From positions 922,581-986,580 of the forward strand of contig NZ_UETC01000001.1 in assembly GCF_900116765.1 (NCBI RefSeq): a DNA stretch of 64,000 bases, given 5' to 3'. Shown piece by piece: positions 1 to 9,563 of this stretch. Below the pieces are notes generated by a model, which saw only the letters and a list, made by a program, of their open reading frames with translations, made no database searches and was not told the origin of the DNA. The position numbers and the translations under genes were made by a program. Origin of the DNA: Jannaschia seohaensis (GTDB lineage: Bacteria; Pseudomonadota; Alphaproteobacteria; Rhodobacterales; Rhodobacteraceae). Position 1 is the first letter of the stretch, and each line of letters starts with the position of its first letter.

Positions 1-1
1 C

Positions 2-64
2 CGGCTGTTCGAGGTGCGCGCCCTCCGAGGACAGTCCGAAGGCGAGCGGTTTTGGGGCGTCTGA
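2..64 (+). CDS. 3' end of an unidentified upstream gene (partial)
   Basis: An open frame enters from the left edge and stops at TGA 62-64, encoding about 20 residues ending in FWGV. About 100 bases then separate it from accA. The fragment is too short to assign to a family, and it may not be coding at all. Confidence 0.3.
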   Translation, partial: RLFEVRALRGQSEGERFWGV

Positions 65-99
65 GCGCTCCGGCCCCGGCCCGCCGCTTCCGCCACCGG

Positions 100-128
100 T
101 TGCATCGGCCCCGACCCCCGGCCATATG
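100..128 (+). promoter_or_regulatory. candidate sigma-70-type promoter for accA
   Basis: TTGCAT at 100-105 and CATATG at 123-128 are separated by 17 bases, about 40 bases upstream of the accA start. The spacing is ideal but the -10 element is a weak match. This is inference from sequence pattern only. Confidence 0.35.
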
Positions 129-166
129 ACCCCGACAGGGCTGGAACAGTCAGGCCGGGGAGCGCG

Positions 167-1129
167 ATGACGCAATATCTCGATTTCGAAAAGCCGCTCT
201 CTGAGATCGAGGGCAAGGCCGAGGAACTGCGTGCGATGGCGCGGGCCGACGCCAAGATGGATGTCCAGAAGGAGGCCGCCGCCCTCGACAAGAAGGCCAA
301 GGACATCCTCGCCAACCTCTACAAGTCTCTGACCCCCTGGCAAAAGGCCCAGGTCGCGCGGCATGCCGCGCGACCCCACTGCAAGGACTATATCGAGGCG
401 CTCTTCACCGAGTACACGCCGCTCGCCGGGGACCGGAACTTTGCTGACGATCACGCGGTCATGGGCGGGCTCGCGCGGCTCGACGACCGCGCGGTCATGG
501 TGATCGGCCACGAGAAGGGGAACGACACCCGCACCCGGATCGAACGCAATTTCGGCATGGCCCGGCCCGAGGGCTATCGCAAGGCGATCCGCCTCATGGA
601 GATGGCCGACCGCTTCGGCCTGCCCGTGGTCACCCTGATCGACACGCCCGGCGCCTATCCCGGCAAGGGGGCGGAGGAGCGGGGGCAATCCGAGGCCATC
701 GCACGCTCGACCCAGACCTGTTTGCGGCTGGGCGTGCCGCTCGTCTCGGTGGTGATCGGGGAGGGCGGCTCCGGCGGTGCCGTGGCCTTCGCCACCGCCA
801 ACCGCGTCGCCATGCTGGAGCATTCGATCTACTCGGTGATCTCGCCCGAAGGCTGTGCCTCGATCCTGTGGAAGGATTCCGACAAGATGCGCGAAGCCGC
901 CGAGGCGCTGCGCCTTACGGCACAGGATCTCCATAAGCTGGGCGTGATCGACCGCATCGTGCCCGAGCCGATGGGTGGGGCCCATCGTGACCCCAAAGCG
1001 GCAATCTCTTCGGTCGGCGCCGCCCTGAAGGAAATGCTCGGCCAACTCGACGGTGCCGATCGCGAATCCCTCCGCGCCAACCGGCGGCGCAAGTTCCTCG
1101 ACATGGGCACCAAGGGGCTCGCGGCCTGA
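167..1129 (+). CDS. accA: acetyl-CoA carboxylase carboxyltransferase subunit alpha
   Basis: With AccD, this subunit transfers carboxyl from carboxybiotin to acetyl-CoA, giving malonyl-CoA in the first committed step of fatty acid synthesis in the cytoplasm. The 320-residue length is standard for AccA. The N-terminal helix starts [21 protein letters not shown] lies at 160-166, and the oxyanion-type glycine patch GEGGSGGA lies near 198-205; all are family hallmarks. The start is supported by GGGGAG about six bases upstream of ATG. The gene is monocistronic on the plus strand and converges with the DUF393 pair. accD and the biotin carboxylase genes are not in the window, as is common in this group. 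Confidence 0.97.
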   Translation: MTQYLDFEKPLSEIEGKAEELRAMARADAKMDVQKEAAALDKKAKDILANLYKSLTPWQKAQVARHAARPHCKDYIEALFTEYTPLAGDRNFADDHAVMGGLARLDDRAVMVIGHEKGNDTRTRIERNFGMARPEGYRKAIRLMEMADRFGLPVVTLIDTPGAYPGKGAEERGQSEAIARSTQTCLRLGVPLVSVVIGEGGSGGAVAFATANRVAMLEHSIYSVISPEGCASILWKDSDKMREAAEALRLTAQDLHKLGVIDRIVPEPMGGAHRDPKAAISSVGAALKEMLGQLDGADRESLRANRRRKFLDMGTKGLAA

Positions 1130-1132
1130 GGC

Positions 1133-1369
1133 TCAGCCCTCGCGCCGATAGATTCCTTCGGGCAGGTCCAGCGCCACCAGCAGGTCGCGCACCTGACCCA
1201 TCGTTAGCGTCACCTGCACCGGCTCGCCTGTGCGCGGATCGGCCTGGGTCAGGGTGATGCATTCCTCGAAGGCGGAAACCGTCACGTCCTCGCCCGGCGG
1301 GGTGCCGTCTTCGCCCTCGTCCACCAGGGTGATGATGGTGGCGTCGAACTCGTGCTCGATGGTGAACAT
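1133..1369 (-). CDS. small conserved hypothetical protein
   Basis: A 78-residue acidic protein of unknown function, rich in Thr, Val and Asp/Glu, with no signal peptide, membrane segment or cysteine pair. It probably folds as a small beta-rich domain with a C-terminal helix (MGQVRDLLVALDLP). Its ATG shares one base with the stop codon of the upstream DUF393 gene (TGATG), so the two are very likely translationally coupled and may act together. Its 3' end lies only three bases from the accA stop. I do not recognise a family with certainty. Confidence 0.75.
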   Translation of the reverse strand: MFTIEHEFDATIITLVDEGEDGTPPGEDVTVSAFEECITLTQADPRTGEPVQVTLTMGQVRDLLVALDLPEGIYRREG

Positions 1370-1752
1370 CAGCGGGCCCTCCCTGCGGTACGGCGCAGAT
1401 GCATCCGGTAGAGCAGAGGCGCCAACACCCGATCATAGACCGCATCCGCGATCTGACGCACCCCCGGCGCGGCCGTCGCCCGAGTGAGCCAGGCCAGATG
1501 CGGCATCTGCCGCCAGAGCACCCGAAACGCCGCCATCCCCGAGAGCACGCGCCCGTCATGCAACACATGCAGCCGACGCGCCGCCTGATCGGCATCCACG
1601 CCATAGGCGGTTAGGTCCGACTGGTGCAGCGCGTCGAAGCGCAGCGGCAAGCCGTCGCGCGCGGCGCGGTCGCGGTAGTGGTCGATCTCGCGCGAACAGA
1701 TCGGACACTCCGCGTTATAGAGGACGCGCATCTCGGTCTCGTGTCCTGACAT
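1369..1752 (-). CDS. DUF393 (DCC family) thiol-disulfide oxidoreductase-like protein
   Basis: A protein of about 127 residues with the DCC-family N-terminus: a short beta strand leading into YNAECPICSREIDHYR. This gives a CxxC pair at C16 and C19, followed by F-DALHQSDL and a HVLHDGRVLSG-AFRVLWRQMP block typical of DUF393. The family is predicted to have a thioredoxin-like redox fold; substrates are unknown. I chose the ATG at 1752 because GGGAG lies eight bases upstream. An in-frame ATG at 1779 would add nine residues with a poorer ribosome site. The gene is coupled to the small downstream gene by a TGATG overlap. Confidence 0.8.
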   Translation of the reverse strand: MSGHETEMRVLYNAECPICSREIDHYRDRAARDGLPLRFDALHQSDLTAYGVDADQAARRLHVLHDGRVLSGMAAFRVLWRQMPHLAWLTRATAAPGVRQIADAVYDRVLAPLLYRMHLRRTAGRAR

Positions 1753-1808
1753 CGGTCGTCTCCCGTCTATAGTCAGCATCAGAGGTATGAACCAAAGGGC
1801 CGAAGTCC

Positions 1809-2513
1809 ATGCGTCGAACGATCCTCCCTCTCCTTGCCGCGCTCGCGATCGCAGGCTGCGTCCAGACGGCTCCGGCCCCCGGCCCGGCGCCTGCCGCGAT
1901 ACCCGTGGGCGACAGGGTGACCCGGGAGACCGCCATCGCCAATTTCCGAGCCGCCGTCTCTCGGGTGGAACCCGTGGCCGAGCGTGTCTGCCGGGAGCAG
2001 GATCCGCGGCTCGATTGCGACTACTTGATTCGGGTCGATCCCGACCCGCGCCAGCCTCCGAACGCGTTCCAGACCCGCAACCGCGCGGGACGGCCCGTGC
2101 TGGTCTTCACCCAAGGCCTGATCGCGGATGCTCGCAACCAGGACGAGATCGCCTTCGTCATCGGCCATGAGGCGGCGCATCACATCGCGCTCCATATCGA
2201 CCAGCGGATGCAGAGTGCGGCGGCGGGGCAGGTCCTTGGCGGCCTGCTTGGCGCGGCCATCGGTGCGGACGCCAATGCCGTCGATTCCTTCAGCCGCCTC
2301 GGCGCGTCGGTCGGCGCGCGCGTCTATTCCAAGGAGCAGGAGTTGGAGGCCGACGCGCTGGGGGCCGTCATCACGGCGCGAGCGGGCTATGACCCGGTGC
2401 GCGGTGCGGCCTATTTCCAGCGCTCCCCCGACCCCGGCAATCGCTTTCTGGGCAGCCACCCGGGCAATGCGCAGCGGATCGCCGTGGTCCGGCAGGTCGC
2501 GGCCGGGCTTTGA
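1809..2513 (+). CDS. M48-family metalloprotease, lipoprotein
   Basis: A predicted zinc-dependent endopeptidase anchored in the envelope. Residues 1-17 form a lipoprotein signal with lipobox AIAGC (Cys17). The M48 catalytic motif HEAAH is at 120-124 and the third zinc ligand is in ELEAD (Glu180). The C-terminus carries the SHPGNAQRIAVV segment typical of M48 proteins. At 234 residues it is a compact single-domain M48C enzyme without the TPR tail seen in the larger M48 protein at 57197-58489. It likely takes part in outer-membrane or periplasmic protein quality control. It starts close to and diverges from the DUF393 gene. Confidence 0.9.
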   Translation: MRRTILPLLAALAIAGCVQTAPAPGPAPAAIPVGDRVTRETAIANFRAAVSRVEPVAERVCREQDPRLDCDYLIRVDPDPRQPPNAFQTRNRAGRPVLVFTQGLIADARNQDEIAFVIGHEAAHHIALHIDQRMQSAAAGQVLGGLLGAAIGADANAVDSFSRLGASVGARVYSKEQELEADALGAVITARAGYDPVRGAAYFQRSPDPGNRFLGSHPGNAQRIAVVRQVAAGL

Positions 2514-2571
2514 CGTTTCTTGAACCAGGGACGCAGGGCCGTGCGTTTCCCCCGCACCGATAGAGGACGCC

Positions 2572-3066
2572 ATGACCGACCGACGCAAGATCCTGGCCGG
2601 CACCGCCGCCTTCGCCGCGCTGGCGGCGCTAGGGGCCTGCCGCGACACGCGGACAGCCACCGCCGCGCCCGGTGGCTTTCCGATCGAGCTGTCGCCCGAG
2701 GAATGGCGCGCGCGCCTGACCGAGGCGGAATTCGCCGTTCTCCGTCAGGAGCAGACCGAGCCGCCCTTCTCCAGCCCGCTCAACGAGAACCGGGCCGTCG
2801 GCACCTATGTCTGCGTCGGCTGCGCGAACCCAGTCTATGCCTCCGACACCAAGTATGACAGCGGCACGGGATGGCCCAGCTTCTGGCAGCCGATCTCCTC
2901 CCAGGCGGTGGGGACCAAGCCCGATTACAAGCTGATCCTGCCCCGCACCGAGGTCCATTGCGCGCGCTGCGGAGGCCATCTGGGCCATGTCTTCGACGAT
3001 GGCCCGCCGCCGACCGGCAAGCGGCATTGCATCAATGGAATCGCGCTGGACTTCGTCGCCGCCTGA
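2572..3066 (+). CDS. msrB: peptide-methionine (R)-S-oxide reductase, exported lipoprotein-like
   Basis: It reduces the R epimer of methionine sulfoxide in proteins. Four zinc-binding cysteines are visible as CVGC (81-84) and CARC (130-133), followed by GGHLGHVF, and the catalytic Cys153 sits in RHCIN. Unlike the usual cytosolic MsrB, the first 23 residues hold a twin-arginine-like RRK, a hydrophobic stretch and a lipobox-like LGAC. The protein is therefore predicted to be exported and perhaps lipidated, repairing envelope proteins. Export is inference from the N-terminus. It follows the M48 lipoprotein gene by about 60 bases on the same strand and may share its transcript. Confidence 0.94.
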   Translation: MTDRRKILAGTAAFAALAALGACRDTRTATAAPGGFPIELSPEEWRARLTEAEFAVLRQEQTEPPFSSPLNENRAVGTYVCVGCANPVYASDTKYDSGTGWPSFWQPISSQAVGTKPDYKLILPRTEVHCARCGGHLGHVFDDGPPPTGKRHCINGIALDFVAA

Positions 3067-3121
3067 GCGCGCGAACGAAGACGTGACTGGCCCGCGCCGC
3101 CACCGCGGCTAGGCTCTGGGC

Positions 3122-3880
3122 ATGCGTGTTCTCGTGCTTCTTCTCCTTCTCGGCGCTCCGGCGGCCGCGTGCACCGGGGCCGTGGAGTGCGCTCTGGGCG
3201 ACCGCGCCTATCATGTCCGCGAACCGGAGGGCTGGGACGGGAGAGCGCCGCTGCCTGTCATGCTGCATTTCCACGGCTGGGGGCGGCAGGGCGAAACGAT
3301 CATGGGTCATGGCCGCATCGCGGGCGCCACGGTGCCGCGTGGCGTCCTTCTGGTGGCGCCGGACGGGCTGGGCCGGAGCTGGGCTTTCCGGCGGCCCGGG
3401 TCGCGTGACACGCCCTTCGCCCGCGCCGTGCTGGAGGACGTCGCCGCGCGCTATCCCCTCGACGGGCGGCTAATCGTGTCGGGCTATAGCTGGGGCGCGC
3501 TGATGGCCGCGCGCTTTGTCTGCGAGGGCGGTCACAGGGTCGACGCGCTACTGCTGGTCGCGGGCGCGTTTCCGCCGGGAACGGCCTGTGCGGGTCGACC
3601 GTGGCGCGTGGCCCATGTCCATGGCACCACCGACACCGTGCTCGACTTCCCCACCGGACCCGACGGCGACATCACTTATGCTGTCGCACTCTGGCGGGAC
3701 GCGTTGGGATGTGCGGGGCACGCCGACCGGCGCTACGACTGGCAGGCGGTGAGTTGGCTGACCCATGACCGCCACGAATGGGACTGCGCGGAGGGCGCCG
3801 TCTCGCTGGATGTGCACCCCGCCAGCCACGTTATTCCACGCGGCTGGTTTGCGCGGGTCTTGGACGAAATCCTCCATTGA
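3122..3880 (+). CDS. secreted alpha/beta-hydrolase, PHB-depolymerase/LpqC-like esterase
   Basis: A 252-residue secreted esterase-type hydrolase. Residues 1-16 form a signal peptide ending in APAAA. The core shows HFHGWGR (oxyanion region), LVAPDGLGRSWAF, the nucleophile elbow GYSWGA with Ser123, a probable acid at Asp171 in HGTTDTVLDF, and a C-terminal His in PASHVIPRGW (about 236). This layout matches the polyhydroxybutyrate depolymerase/feruloyl esterase (LpqC-like) group. The substrate cannot be told from sequence. Five cysteines suggest disulfides in a periplasmic or extracellular protein. It stands alone on the plus strand. Confidence 0.82.
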   Translation: MRVLVLLLLLGAPAAACTGAVECALGDRAYHVREPEGWDGRAPLPVMLHFHGWGRQGETIMGHGRIAGATVPRGVLLVAPDGLGRSWAFRRPGSRDTPFARAVLEDVAARYPLDGRLIVSGYSWGALMAARFVCEGGHRVDALLLVAGAFPPGTACAGRPWRVAHVHGTTDTVLDFPTGPDGDITYAVALWRDALGCAGHADRRYDWQAVSWLTHDRHEWDCAEGAVSLDVHPASHVIPRGWFARVLDEILH

Positions 3881-3951
3881 GTTGCGCTGGATCAAGGCGT
3901 GCGCCTTCCCGTTGCGGCAGTTTGCGGCCCTGAACACGGAGGACTTGCACG

Positions 3952-4221
3952 ATGAGCCGACCCCACCCCATGGGCGACACCCGCACGCATCTGATGCTGT
4001 TCCGCACGATGGCGGCGCAGACCGGCGCCGACACTCTGCGCGCGTTCGAGGAGGGAACCCTGGACGCAGACGGCTGGGTCGACGCGGTCGAGCGCTGCCG
4101 TGACTGCCGCTGGGTCGAGGGCTGCCAGCGCTTTCTCGCGCGCCCGGCCGAGGGCCGGAAGGCCGTGCCGCAGGACTGCGCCAATGCCGACCTGCTGCGG
4201 GAGATCGTGCTGCCGGGCTGA
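3952..4221 (+). CDS. DUF6455-like small cysteine protein
   Basis: An 89-residue soluble protein with a cysteine pattern C-RDC-RWVEGC-RFL followed by a late P-DCANADLL. From memory this resembles DUF6455, small proteins frequent in Rhodobacterales. The three clustered cysteines plus the later one could bind a metal or form disulfides, but no function is established. The gene converges with the YrhK-like gene, whose end lies nine bases away. Confidence 0.78.
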   Translation: MSRPHPMGDTRTHLMLFRTMAAQTGADTLRAFEEGTLDADGWVDAVERCRDCRWVEGCQRFLARPAEGRKAVPQDCANADLLREIVLPG

Positions 4222-4229
4222 GGCGCGGC

Positions 4230-4508
4230 TCAGCCGAGCCGGTCGGCCAGGCGGTCTTCGTCCCCCATGGCGGCCAGCTTCACCTCGCGCAGGAAGCTGA
4301 TGGTCGGCTTGGCGGCGAACAGGACCGATCCGATCACGAAGAGCGTGATCGCCGTCGTCTCGACCGTCCTCCAGTAGAACAGGACCGAGCCGGCCAGAAA
4401 GCAGAGCGCGGCGCCGAAGTCGATGGCGGTGTAGAGCAGCTCGCAGGCGGCGTAGAACGCCTTGCTGTTTTCGTTGGTCTGGCGGTTTTCGTGGCGGAAC
4501 AGGCCCAT
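4230..4508 (-). CDS. YrhK-like small membrane protein
   Basis: A 92-residue membrane protein with two predicted transmembrane helices, about residues 24-46 and 52-70. The TAITLFVIGSVLFAAKPTISFLRE segment resembles the YrhK domain family of unknown function. I use ATG 4508 as start because no good start codon lies closer to rimO. The gene follows rimO by about 50 bases on the same strand and could be its second cistron. Confidence 0.7.
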   Translation of the reverse strand: MGLFRHENRQTNENSKAFYAACELLYTAIDFGAALCFLAGSVLFYWRTVETTAITLFVIGSVLFAAKPTISFLREVKLAAMGDEDRLADRLG

Positions 4509-4561
4509 CCCGGTCTCCCTCGGCAACGTGTCGGTCGCAGCGGAAACGGTGAGACCCTCTT

Positions 4562-5935
4562 TCAGGTTTCGACCCGCTGCCCCCACAGATCGTATTCCGA
4601 CGCCTCGTCCACCTCGACGGTCAGGATGTCGCCGGGCGCAAGCCCCTCGAATCCTTCGTCGATGAAGAGATTGCCGTCGATCTCCGGGGCGTCCGCCTTG
4701 GTGCGGCAGGTCGCGCCGTCGGGGTCGACCGAATCCACGATGACCTGCTGGCGCGTGCCGACTTTGGCTTCCAGCTTCGCGGCCGAGATCGCCTGCGCCT
4801 TTTCCATGAAGCGGGCGTGGCGCTCGGCCTTGACCTCGTCGGGGACGTGGTCGGGCAGGGCGTTGGACCGGGCACCGGCGACGTTCTCGTATTGAAACGC
4901 CCCGACCCGGTCGAGCTGCGCCTCGTCGAGCCAGTCGAGCAGGGTCTGGAACTCCGCTTCGGTCTCGCCCGGATAGCCGACGATGAAGGTGGAGCGCAGC
5001 GCGATCTCGGGGCAGATGGCGCGCCATTCGGCGATCCGGTCCAGCGTCTTTTCGGCGGCGGCGGGGCGGGCCATGCGGCGCAGCGTATCCGGGTGGGCGT
5101 GCTGGAAGGGCACGTCCAGATAGGGCAGCACCAGCCCCTCCGCCATGAGCGGCACCAGATCGCGCACGAAGGGGTAGGGATAGACGTAGTGGAGCCGGAC
5201 CCAGGCGCCGAGGCCGCCCAGATCGCGGGCAAGTTCCACGATCTCCTGCCCCGCCTGCTTTGAGCGGTCCTTCCAGTCGGTCCCGTAGGCGGAGGTGTCC
5301 TGGCTGATGACCAGCAGTTCCTTCACCCCCGCCTCGACCAGCTTTTCGGCCTCGCGCAGCACGGCGCGGGCGGGCCGCGAGACCAGTTTGCCGCGCATGT
5401 CGGGGATGATGCAGAACTTGCACTTGTGGTTACAGCCTTCGGCGATCTTCAGATAGCTGAAGTGACGCGGCGTGAGGCTGACCCCGCTGGCCGGCAGCAG
5501 ATCGACGAACGGGTCGGGGCTGGGCGGCACGGCGGCGTGAACCGCGTCCAGCACCTGCTCGTATTGATGGGGGCCGGTCACGGCCAGCACCTTGGGGTGC
5601 GCGCCGGTGATGTAGTCGGGCTCAGCCCCCAGGCAGCCGGTGACGATGACGCGTCCGTTCTCGCGCAGCGCCTCGCCGATGGCGTCCAGGCTCTCGGCCT
5701 TCGCGCTGTCGAGGAACCCGCAGGTGTTCACGATCACCGCTTCGGCGCCCTGGTAGTCGGGCGAGATGGCATAGCCCTCGGCGCGGAGCCGGGTCAGGAT
5801 GCGCTCGCTGTCGACCAGCGCCTTGGGACAGCCCAGAGAGACCATGCCGATCCGGGGTTGGCCGGGCCGGGCGTCGGTGGGCAGCGTGGCGCGGGGCGCG
5901 AGGTCCGGGCGCAGGTCGGGCGGGTTCTGAGACAT
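4562..5935 (-). CDS. rimO: ribosomal protein uS12 (S12) Asp methylthiotransferase
   Basis: A radical-SAM enzyme that adds a methylthio group to the conserved aspartate of ribosomal protein S12. The N-terminal MTTase domain has cysteines C36 (SLGCPKA), C72 (NTCGF) and C101 (TGCLG) for one iron-sulfur cluster. The radical-SAM motif CNHKCKFC (C168, C172, C175) binds the second. The C-terminal TRAM domain is present. The form from ATG 5935 has 457 residues, normal for RimO; a frame extending to 6019 would overlap the divergent AsmA gene and lacks family similarity. The DSERIL and GCPKALVD features favour RimO over MiaB. Confidence 0.95.
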   Translation of the reverse strand: MSQNPPDLRPDLAPRATLPTDARPGQPRIGMVSLGCPKALVDSERILTRLRAEGYAISPDYQGAEAVIVNTCGFLDSAKAESLDAIGEALRENGRVIVTGCLGAEPDYITGAHPKVLAVTGPHQYEQVLDAVHAAVPPSPDPFVDLLPASGVSLTPRHFSYLKIAEGCNHKCKFCIIPDMRGKLVSRPARAVLREAEKLVEAGVKELLVISQDTSAYGTDWKDRSKQAGQEIVELARDLGGLGAWVRLHYVYPYPFVRDLVPLMAEGLVLPYLDVPFQHAHPDTLRRMARPAAAEKTLDRIAEWRAICPEIALRSTFIVGYPGETEAEFQTLLDWLDEAQLDRVGAFQYENVAGARSNALPDHVPDEVKAERHARFMEKAQAISAAKLEAKVGTRQQVIVDSVDPDGATCRTKADAPEIDGNLFIDEGFEGLAPGDILTVEVDEASEYDLWGQRVET

Positions 5936-6036
5936 GGGGGCCACATAGGCCGGAGGGAAAGCGACGGGAACCCCTTGCAGCGCGGCCAACTGGCGATACC
6001 GTGATTCGAAAAGGTCCATTGAGAGAGGCCGAGCAG

Positions 6037-8034
6037 ATGAAATGGCTCTTCCGCGTCGTCCTGACGCTCGCGGCGCTGGTTGGCATGGCCGTCCTGGCGC
6101 TCCTGTTCGTGCCTGCCGATCCGGTGGTGCGCCTCGCCGCCGAACGGATCCAGCAACAGACCGGCCGGATGCTCTCGGTCGAGGGGTCCGTGCGGGCGAC
6201 GCTCTGGCCGCGGCTGGGCGTACGCGCCGAGGGGATCGCGCTGTCGAATGCCGATTGGGCCGGGGCCGAGCCGATGATGACCGCGCGGGCGCTGGAGATC
6301 GGCTTGGACCCCATGGCGCTGATCCGCGGCGCGCTCGCCATCGAAACGCTGGAGGTGGAGGGCGCCGTTCTGGACCTCGTCCGCCGCGGCGATGGCGTTG
6401 GCAACTGGGCGTTGCCGGGCCAGGGATCGACGGGGCGCGTGACGACGGGCGAGACGCCTTCGCGGGACATCCGCGTGGCGCGCGCCGCTCTGACGGATGC
6501 GCGGATTGCCTTCCGCGACCTCGGGAGCGGTCAGGACTGGTTGCTGGAGGCCGTGGACCTGGCCGCGTCCCTGCCGGGGCTGGACGGGCCGCTGGGCCTG
6601 ACGGGCTCGGCGCTGATGAACGGGGTGGCGTTCTCCGTCGAAGGCCGCGTGGACGGGCCGGTGGCCCTGGCAGAGGGTGCGCTGACGCCGGTGCGGCTGG
6701 CGTTGCGCTCTGGCGGGTCGGAGGTGGTGCTGGAGGGTCGGGCGGACCTGGACCCGGTCTCCTTCGAAGGACGGCTGCGCGTGGCCAGCGACGACCGCCT
6801 CGCCCTGCTGCGGGCTGTGGGGGGCACGCCGCCGGACCTGCCCAAAGGGCTGGGCCGCGACCGTCTGGCCGCCCTGTCGGAAGTGACCCTCGCTCCGGAG
6901 GGCAGCCTGCATCTGCGCGGGCTGGACCTGACGCTGGACGGCAATGCTCTGTCGGGTGGGCTCGACCTAGTGCCGGGGGAGGAACGCCCGCGCGTGACCG
7001 CCACGCTACAGGCCGACGCGCTGGACCTGACGGCGCTCAGCCGCGAGGGGCAGGGCGGCGAGAGCGCCCTCGTGACCGAGACTGGGTGGGGCCGCGAGAC
7101 CATCGACGTCTCGGCGCTGTTCGCGGTCGATGGCGATCTGACCTTCACCTCCGGCCCAGTCACGCTGGGTGATGCGACCCTGGATGCGGTGGCGCTGTCG
7201 GCGACGCTGGACCGTGGCCGCGCCGTCGCCAGCTTCCGCCCGATCCTGGCCTATGGCGGCGAGATCACCGGTGAGTGGGTCGTCAATGGGCGGGGCGGTT
7301 TGTCGACGCGGGCCGTGCTGGACCTGACCGGCTTGCAGATGCAGCCGTTCCTAACCGAGTTCGCCGATTTCGACCGGCTGGTCGGCGAGGCCAACCTGTC
7401 GGTCAACCTGTTGGGGGTGGGCGATACCGCGCAGGCGCTGATGGACAGTCTCGACGGAGAGCTGGCCTTCCGCGTCGGGCGCGGCGAGATTCTGGGCCTC
7501 GATTTGGCCGGCATGATCCGCACGCTGGACCTGAATTATCGTGGAGAGGGCCAGAAGACGGTCTTCGATGGGATCTCCGGCAGCTTCGCGGTGACCGATG
7601 GCGTGATGCGGGGCGAGGACCTGGCCTTCGACGCGCCGCTGCTCGCGGCGACGGGGGCGGGCGAGGTGGATCTCGCCGCGCAAAACCTCGACTATCGGCT
7701 GATGGCGACGCTGCGCCGCAACGCCGAGAGCGCGGGCGTCACGGTCCCGGTTCTGTTCCAGGGCCCCTGGTCCGACCTCTCGATCCGGCCCGATCTGGAA
7801 TGGCTGGCCCGGCGCGAGCTGGAGGCCCGCGCCCGCGAAGAAGCCGCCAAGATCGAGGCCCGCGTCCGCGCCGAGGCCGAAGAGGCCGCCCGCCGCGCCG
7901 AACAGGCCGCGCGCGAGCGGCTGGCCGCCGAGCTGGAGGTCGATGTCGAGTCGCTGGGCTCGCGCGAGGCGATCGAGGCGGCGATCCGCGACCGGGTGGG
8001 AACGCAGTTGCTCGACGCGCTGCGGAGCCGGTAG
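6037..8034 (+). CDS. AsmA-family inner-membrane/periplasmic protein
   Basis: A protein of about 665 residues with one N-terminal membrane anchor ([23 protein letters not shown]) and a long repetitive beta-rich periplasmic region. The opening features of AsmA proteins are visible: [30 protein letters not shown] and a conserved late [17 protein letters not shown] segment. AsmA-like proteins are linked to outer-membrane lipid homeostasis and resemble bridge-type lipid transfer proteins. Its position just before the phospholipid genes fits that theme. The C-terminus ends in a charged Ala/Glu/Arg helix (about 600-650). I prefer ATG 6037 to GTG 6001 because it puts the anchor at the N-terminus. Confidence 0.88.
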   Translation: MKWLFRVVLTLAALVGMAVLALLFVPADPVVRLAAERIQQQTGRMLSVEGSVRATLWPRLGVRAEGIALSNADWAGAEPMMTARALEIGLDPMALIRGALAIETLEVEGAVLDLVRRGDGVGNWALPGQGSTGRVTTGETPSRDIRVARAALTDARIAFRDLGSGQDWLLEAVDLAASLPGLDGPLGLTGSALMNGVAFSVEGRVDGPVALAEGALTPVRLALRSGGSEVVLEGRADLDPVSFEGRLRVASDDRLALLRAVGGTPPDLPKGLGRDRLAALSEVTLAPEGSLHLRGLDLTLDGNALSGGLDLVPGEERPRVTATLQADALDLTALSREGQGGESALVTETGWGRETIDVSALFAVDGDLTFTSGPVTLGDATLDAVALSATLDRGRAVASFRPILAYGGEITGEWVVNGRGGLSTRAVLDLTGLQMQPFLTEFADFDRLVGEANLSVNLLGVGDTAQALMDSLDGELAFRVGRGEILGLDLAGMIRTLDLNYRGEGQKTVFDGISGSFAVTDGVMRGEDLAFDAPLLAATGAGEVDLAAQNLDYRLMATLRRNAESAGVTVPVLFQGPWSDLSIRPDLEWLARRELEARAREEAAKIEARVRAEAEEAARRAEQAARERLAAELEVDVESLGSREAIEAAIRDRVGTQLLDALRSR

Positions 8035-8112
8035 GGGGCGTCGCCCGGCCCCCGCTGGACCCTCAGCGCCCCACGCGTTATCTGCGCGTTAACCCGGACC
8101 GGAGCGCAGAGC

Positions 8113-8808
8113 ATGGGCGTCAGCCTGAAAGATACCGTTATCAAGCCCCTCCATCCCGAGGGCCCCAAGTTCATCGCCATCTTCGCCATCGCGTCGGTGA
8201 TCGGCGGCATCCTGTGGGATCCGCTGGGGGTGATCGGGCTCGCGCTGACCGTCTGGTGCTACTATTTCTTCCGCGATCCGAACCGGGTCGTACCGATGGA
8301 GCCGGGACAGGTCGTCTCTCCGGCAGATGGTCTCGTATCGCTGATCGAGCCGGCCGTTCCCCCGGCCGAACTGGGCCTGGGCCCCGACCCGCTGATGCGC
8401 GTCTCGGTCTTCATGTCGGTCTTCGATTGCCACGTGAACCGCGCCCCCGTGGCGGGTGAGGTCACGGCCATCGCCTACCGGCCCGGCAAGTTCCTCTCCG
8501 CCGAGCTCGACAAGGCCTCCGAGGAGAACGAGCGCAACGGACTCGTGCTGACGATGGAGGACGGCACCCGGCTGGGCGTCGTGCAGATCGCGGGGCTGGT
8601 GGCGCGGCGCATCCTTTGCGAGGTGGACGAGGGCGCGCGGCTCGGGCGGGGGGAGCGCTTCGGCATCATCCGCTTCGGCTCGCGCCTCGACATCTACCTG
8701 CCCGACGGCACCGCGCCGAAAGTCGCGGTCGGACAGAAGATGACCTCCGGCGAATCCGTCATCGCCGTGCTGGGCGATCCGACCCCCGCCACCGCGCGGG
8801 AGGTCTGA
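8113..8808 (+). CDS. psd: phosphatidylserine decarboxylase proenzyme (short type)
   Basis: It converts phosphatidylserine to phosphatidylethanolamine using a self-generated pyruvoyl group. At 231 residues it is the compact Psd type. Family features include FRDPNR, SPADG near 69-73, [11 protein letters not shown], and the autoprocessing site RFGSR, where cleavage between Gly189 and Ser190 would make the beta and alpha chains. Two N-terminal hydrophobic segments (about 19-32 and 38-53) anchor it to the inner membrane. It is followed after one base by pssA, the enzyme that makes its substrate, so the two surely form an operon. Confidence 0.97.
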   Translation: MGVSLKDTVIKPLHPEGPKFIAIFAIASVIGGILWDPLGVIGLALTVWCYYFFRDPNRVVPMEPGQVVSPADGLVSLIEPAVPPAELGLGPDPLMRVSVFMSVFDCHVNRAPVAGEVTAIAYRPGKFLSAELDKASEENERNGLVLTMEDGTRLGVVQIAGLVARRILCEVDEGARLGRGERFGIIRFGSRLDIYLPDGTAPKVAVGQKMTSGESVIAVLGDPTPATAREV

Positions 8809-8809
8809 T

Positions 8810-9544
8810 TTGGCCGAGGAGAGAGGCGAAACGGGCCGCGCCATCGGCGTGATCGCTCTGATCCCCAATCTCGTGACGATCCTGGGCCTGTGCTTCGGCC
8901 TCACCGCGATCCGTTTCGCGGTCGATGACCGATACGATATTGCGGCGAGCCTCCTCATCATGGCCGCGCTGATCGACGGGATCGATGGCCTTCTGGCGCG
9001 CAAGCTCAATGCGGCCTCTCCCTTCGGCGCGGAGCTCGACAGCCTGTCGGATTTCGTCTGCTTCGGCGTGGCGCCGGCGCTGATGGTCTATCATTTCGGC
9101 CTCAAGGACGTGCTGAACCTGGGCTGGATCGCGGCGCTGACCTTTGCGATCTGCTGCTGTCTGCGGCTCGCCCGGTTCAATGTGGCGACCAAGGGGGAGA
9201 CCAAGGACTCGCGCTTCTTCACCGGGGTTCCGGCCCCTGCGGGCGCCATGCTGGGGCTGTTTCCGGTGACGCTCTACCTCGCGGGCTTCGTGGACCTGCG
9301 GGACTGGCAGTGGATCGTCGCCATCTGGATGTTCGCCGTGGGGGGGCTGATGATCGCGCGCTTCCCGACGATTTCGCTCAAGGCGATGCGGGTCAGCCGG
9401 GAGAACGCGATCTACGTGCTGCTGGGCGCGGCCGTGGTCATCGGCCTGATGCTGACGCGCATCTGGTTGTTCCACGTTTGCGCGACAGTTCTATATCTTG
9501 CTTTGCTTGCCTGGGGGTTCCTGCGCCATCGGCGCGCCGCCTGA
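8810..9544 (+). CDS. pssA: CDP-diacylglycerol-serine O-phosphatidyltransferase
   Basis: An integral membrane enzyme that makes phosphatidylserine from CDP-diacylglycerol and serine, the step before Psd. The CDP-alcohol phosphotransferase signature D-G-x2-A-R-x8-G-x3-D-x3-D is intact from DGIDG at 56-60 to the last Asp at 81. The remainder is a bundle of hydrophobic helices, and its 244 residues match the group-II PssA family. The start appears to be TTG at 8810, one base after the psd stop; no ATG lies nearby. The gene is part of psd-pssA-(pmtA). Confidence 0.95.
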   Translation: MAEERGETGRAIGVIALIPNLVTILGLCFGLTAIRFAVDDRYDIAASLLIMAALIDGIDGLLARKLNAASPFGAELDSLSDFVCFGVAPALMVYHFGLKDVLNLGWIAALTFAICCCLRLARFNVATKGETKDSRFFTGVPAPAGAMLGLFPVTLYLAGFVDLRDWQWIVAIWMFAVGGLMIARFPTISLKAMRVSRENAIYVLLGAAVVIGLMLTRIWLFHVCATVLYLALLAWGFLRHRRAA

Positions 9545-9563
9545 ACAAGGAGACGACGATCCG

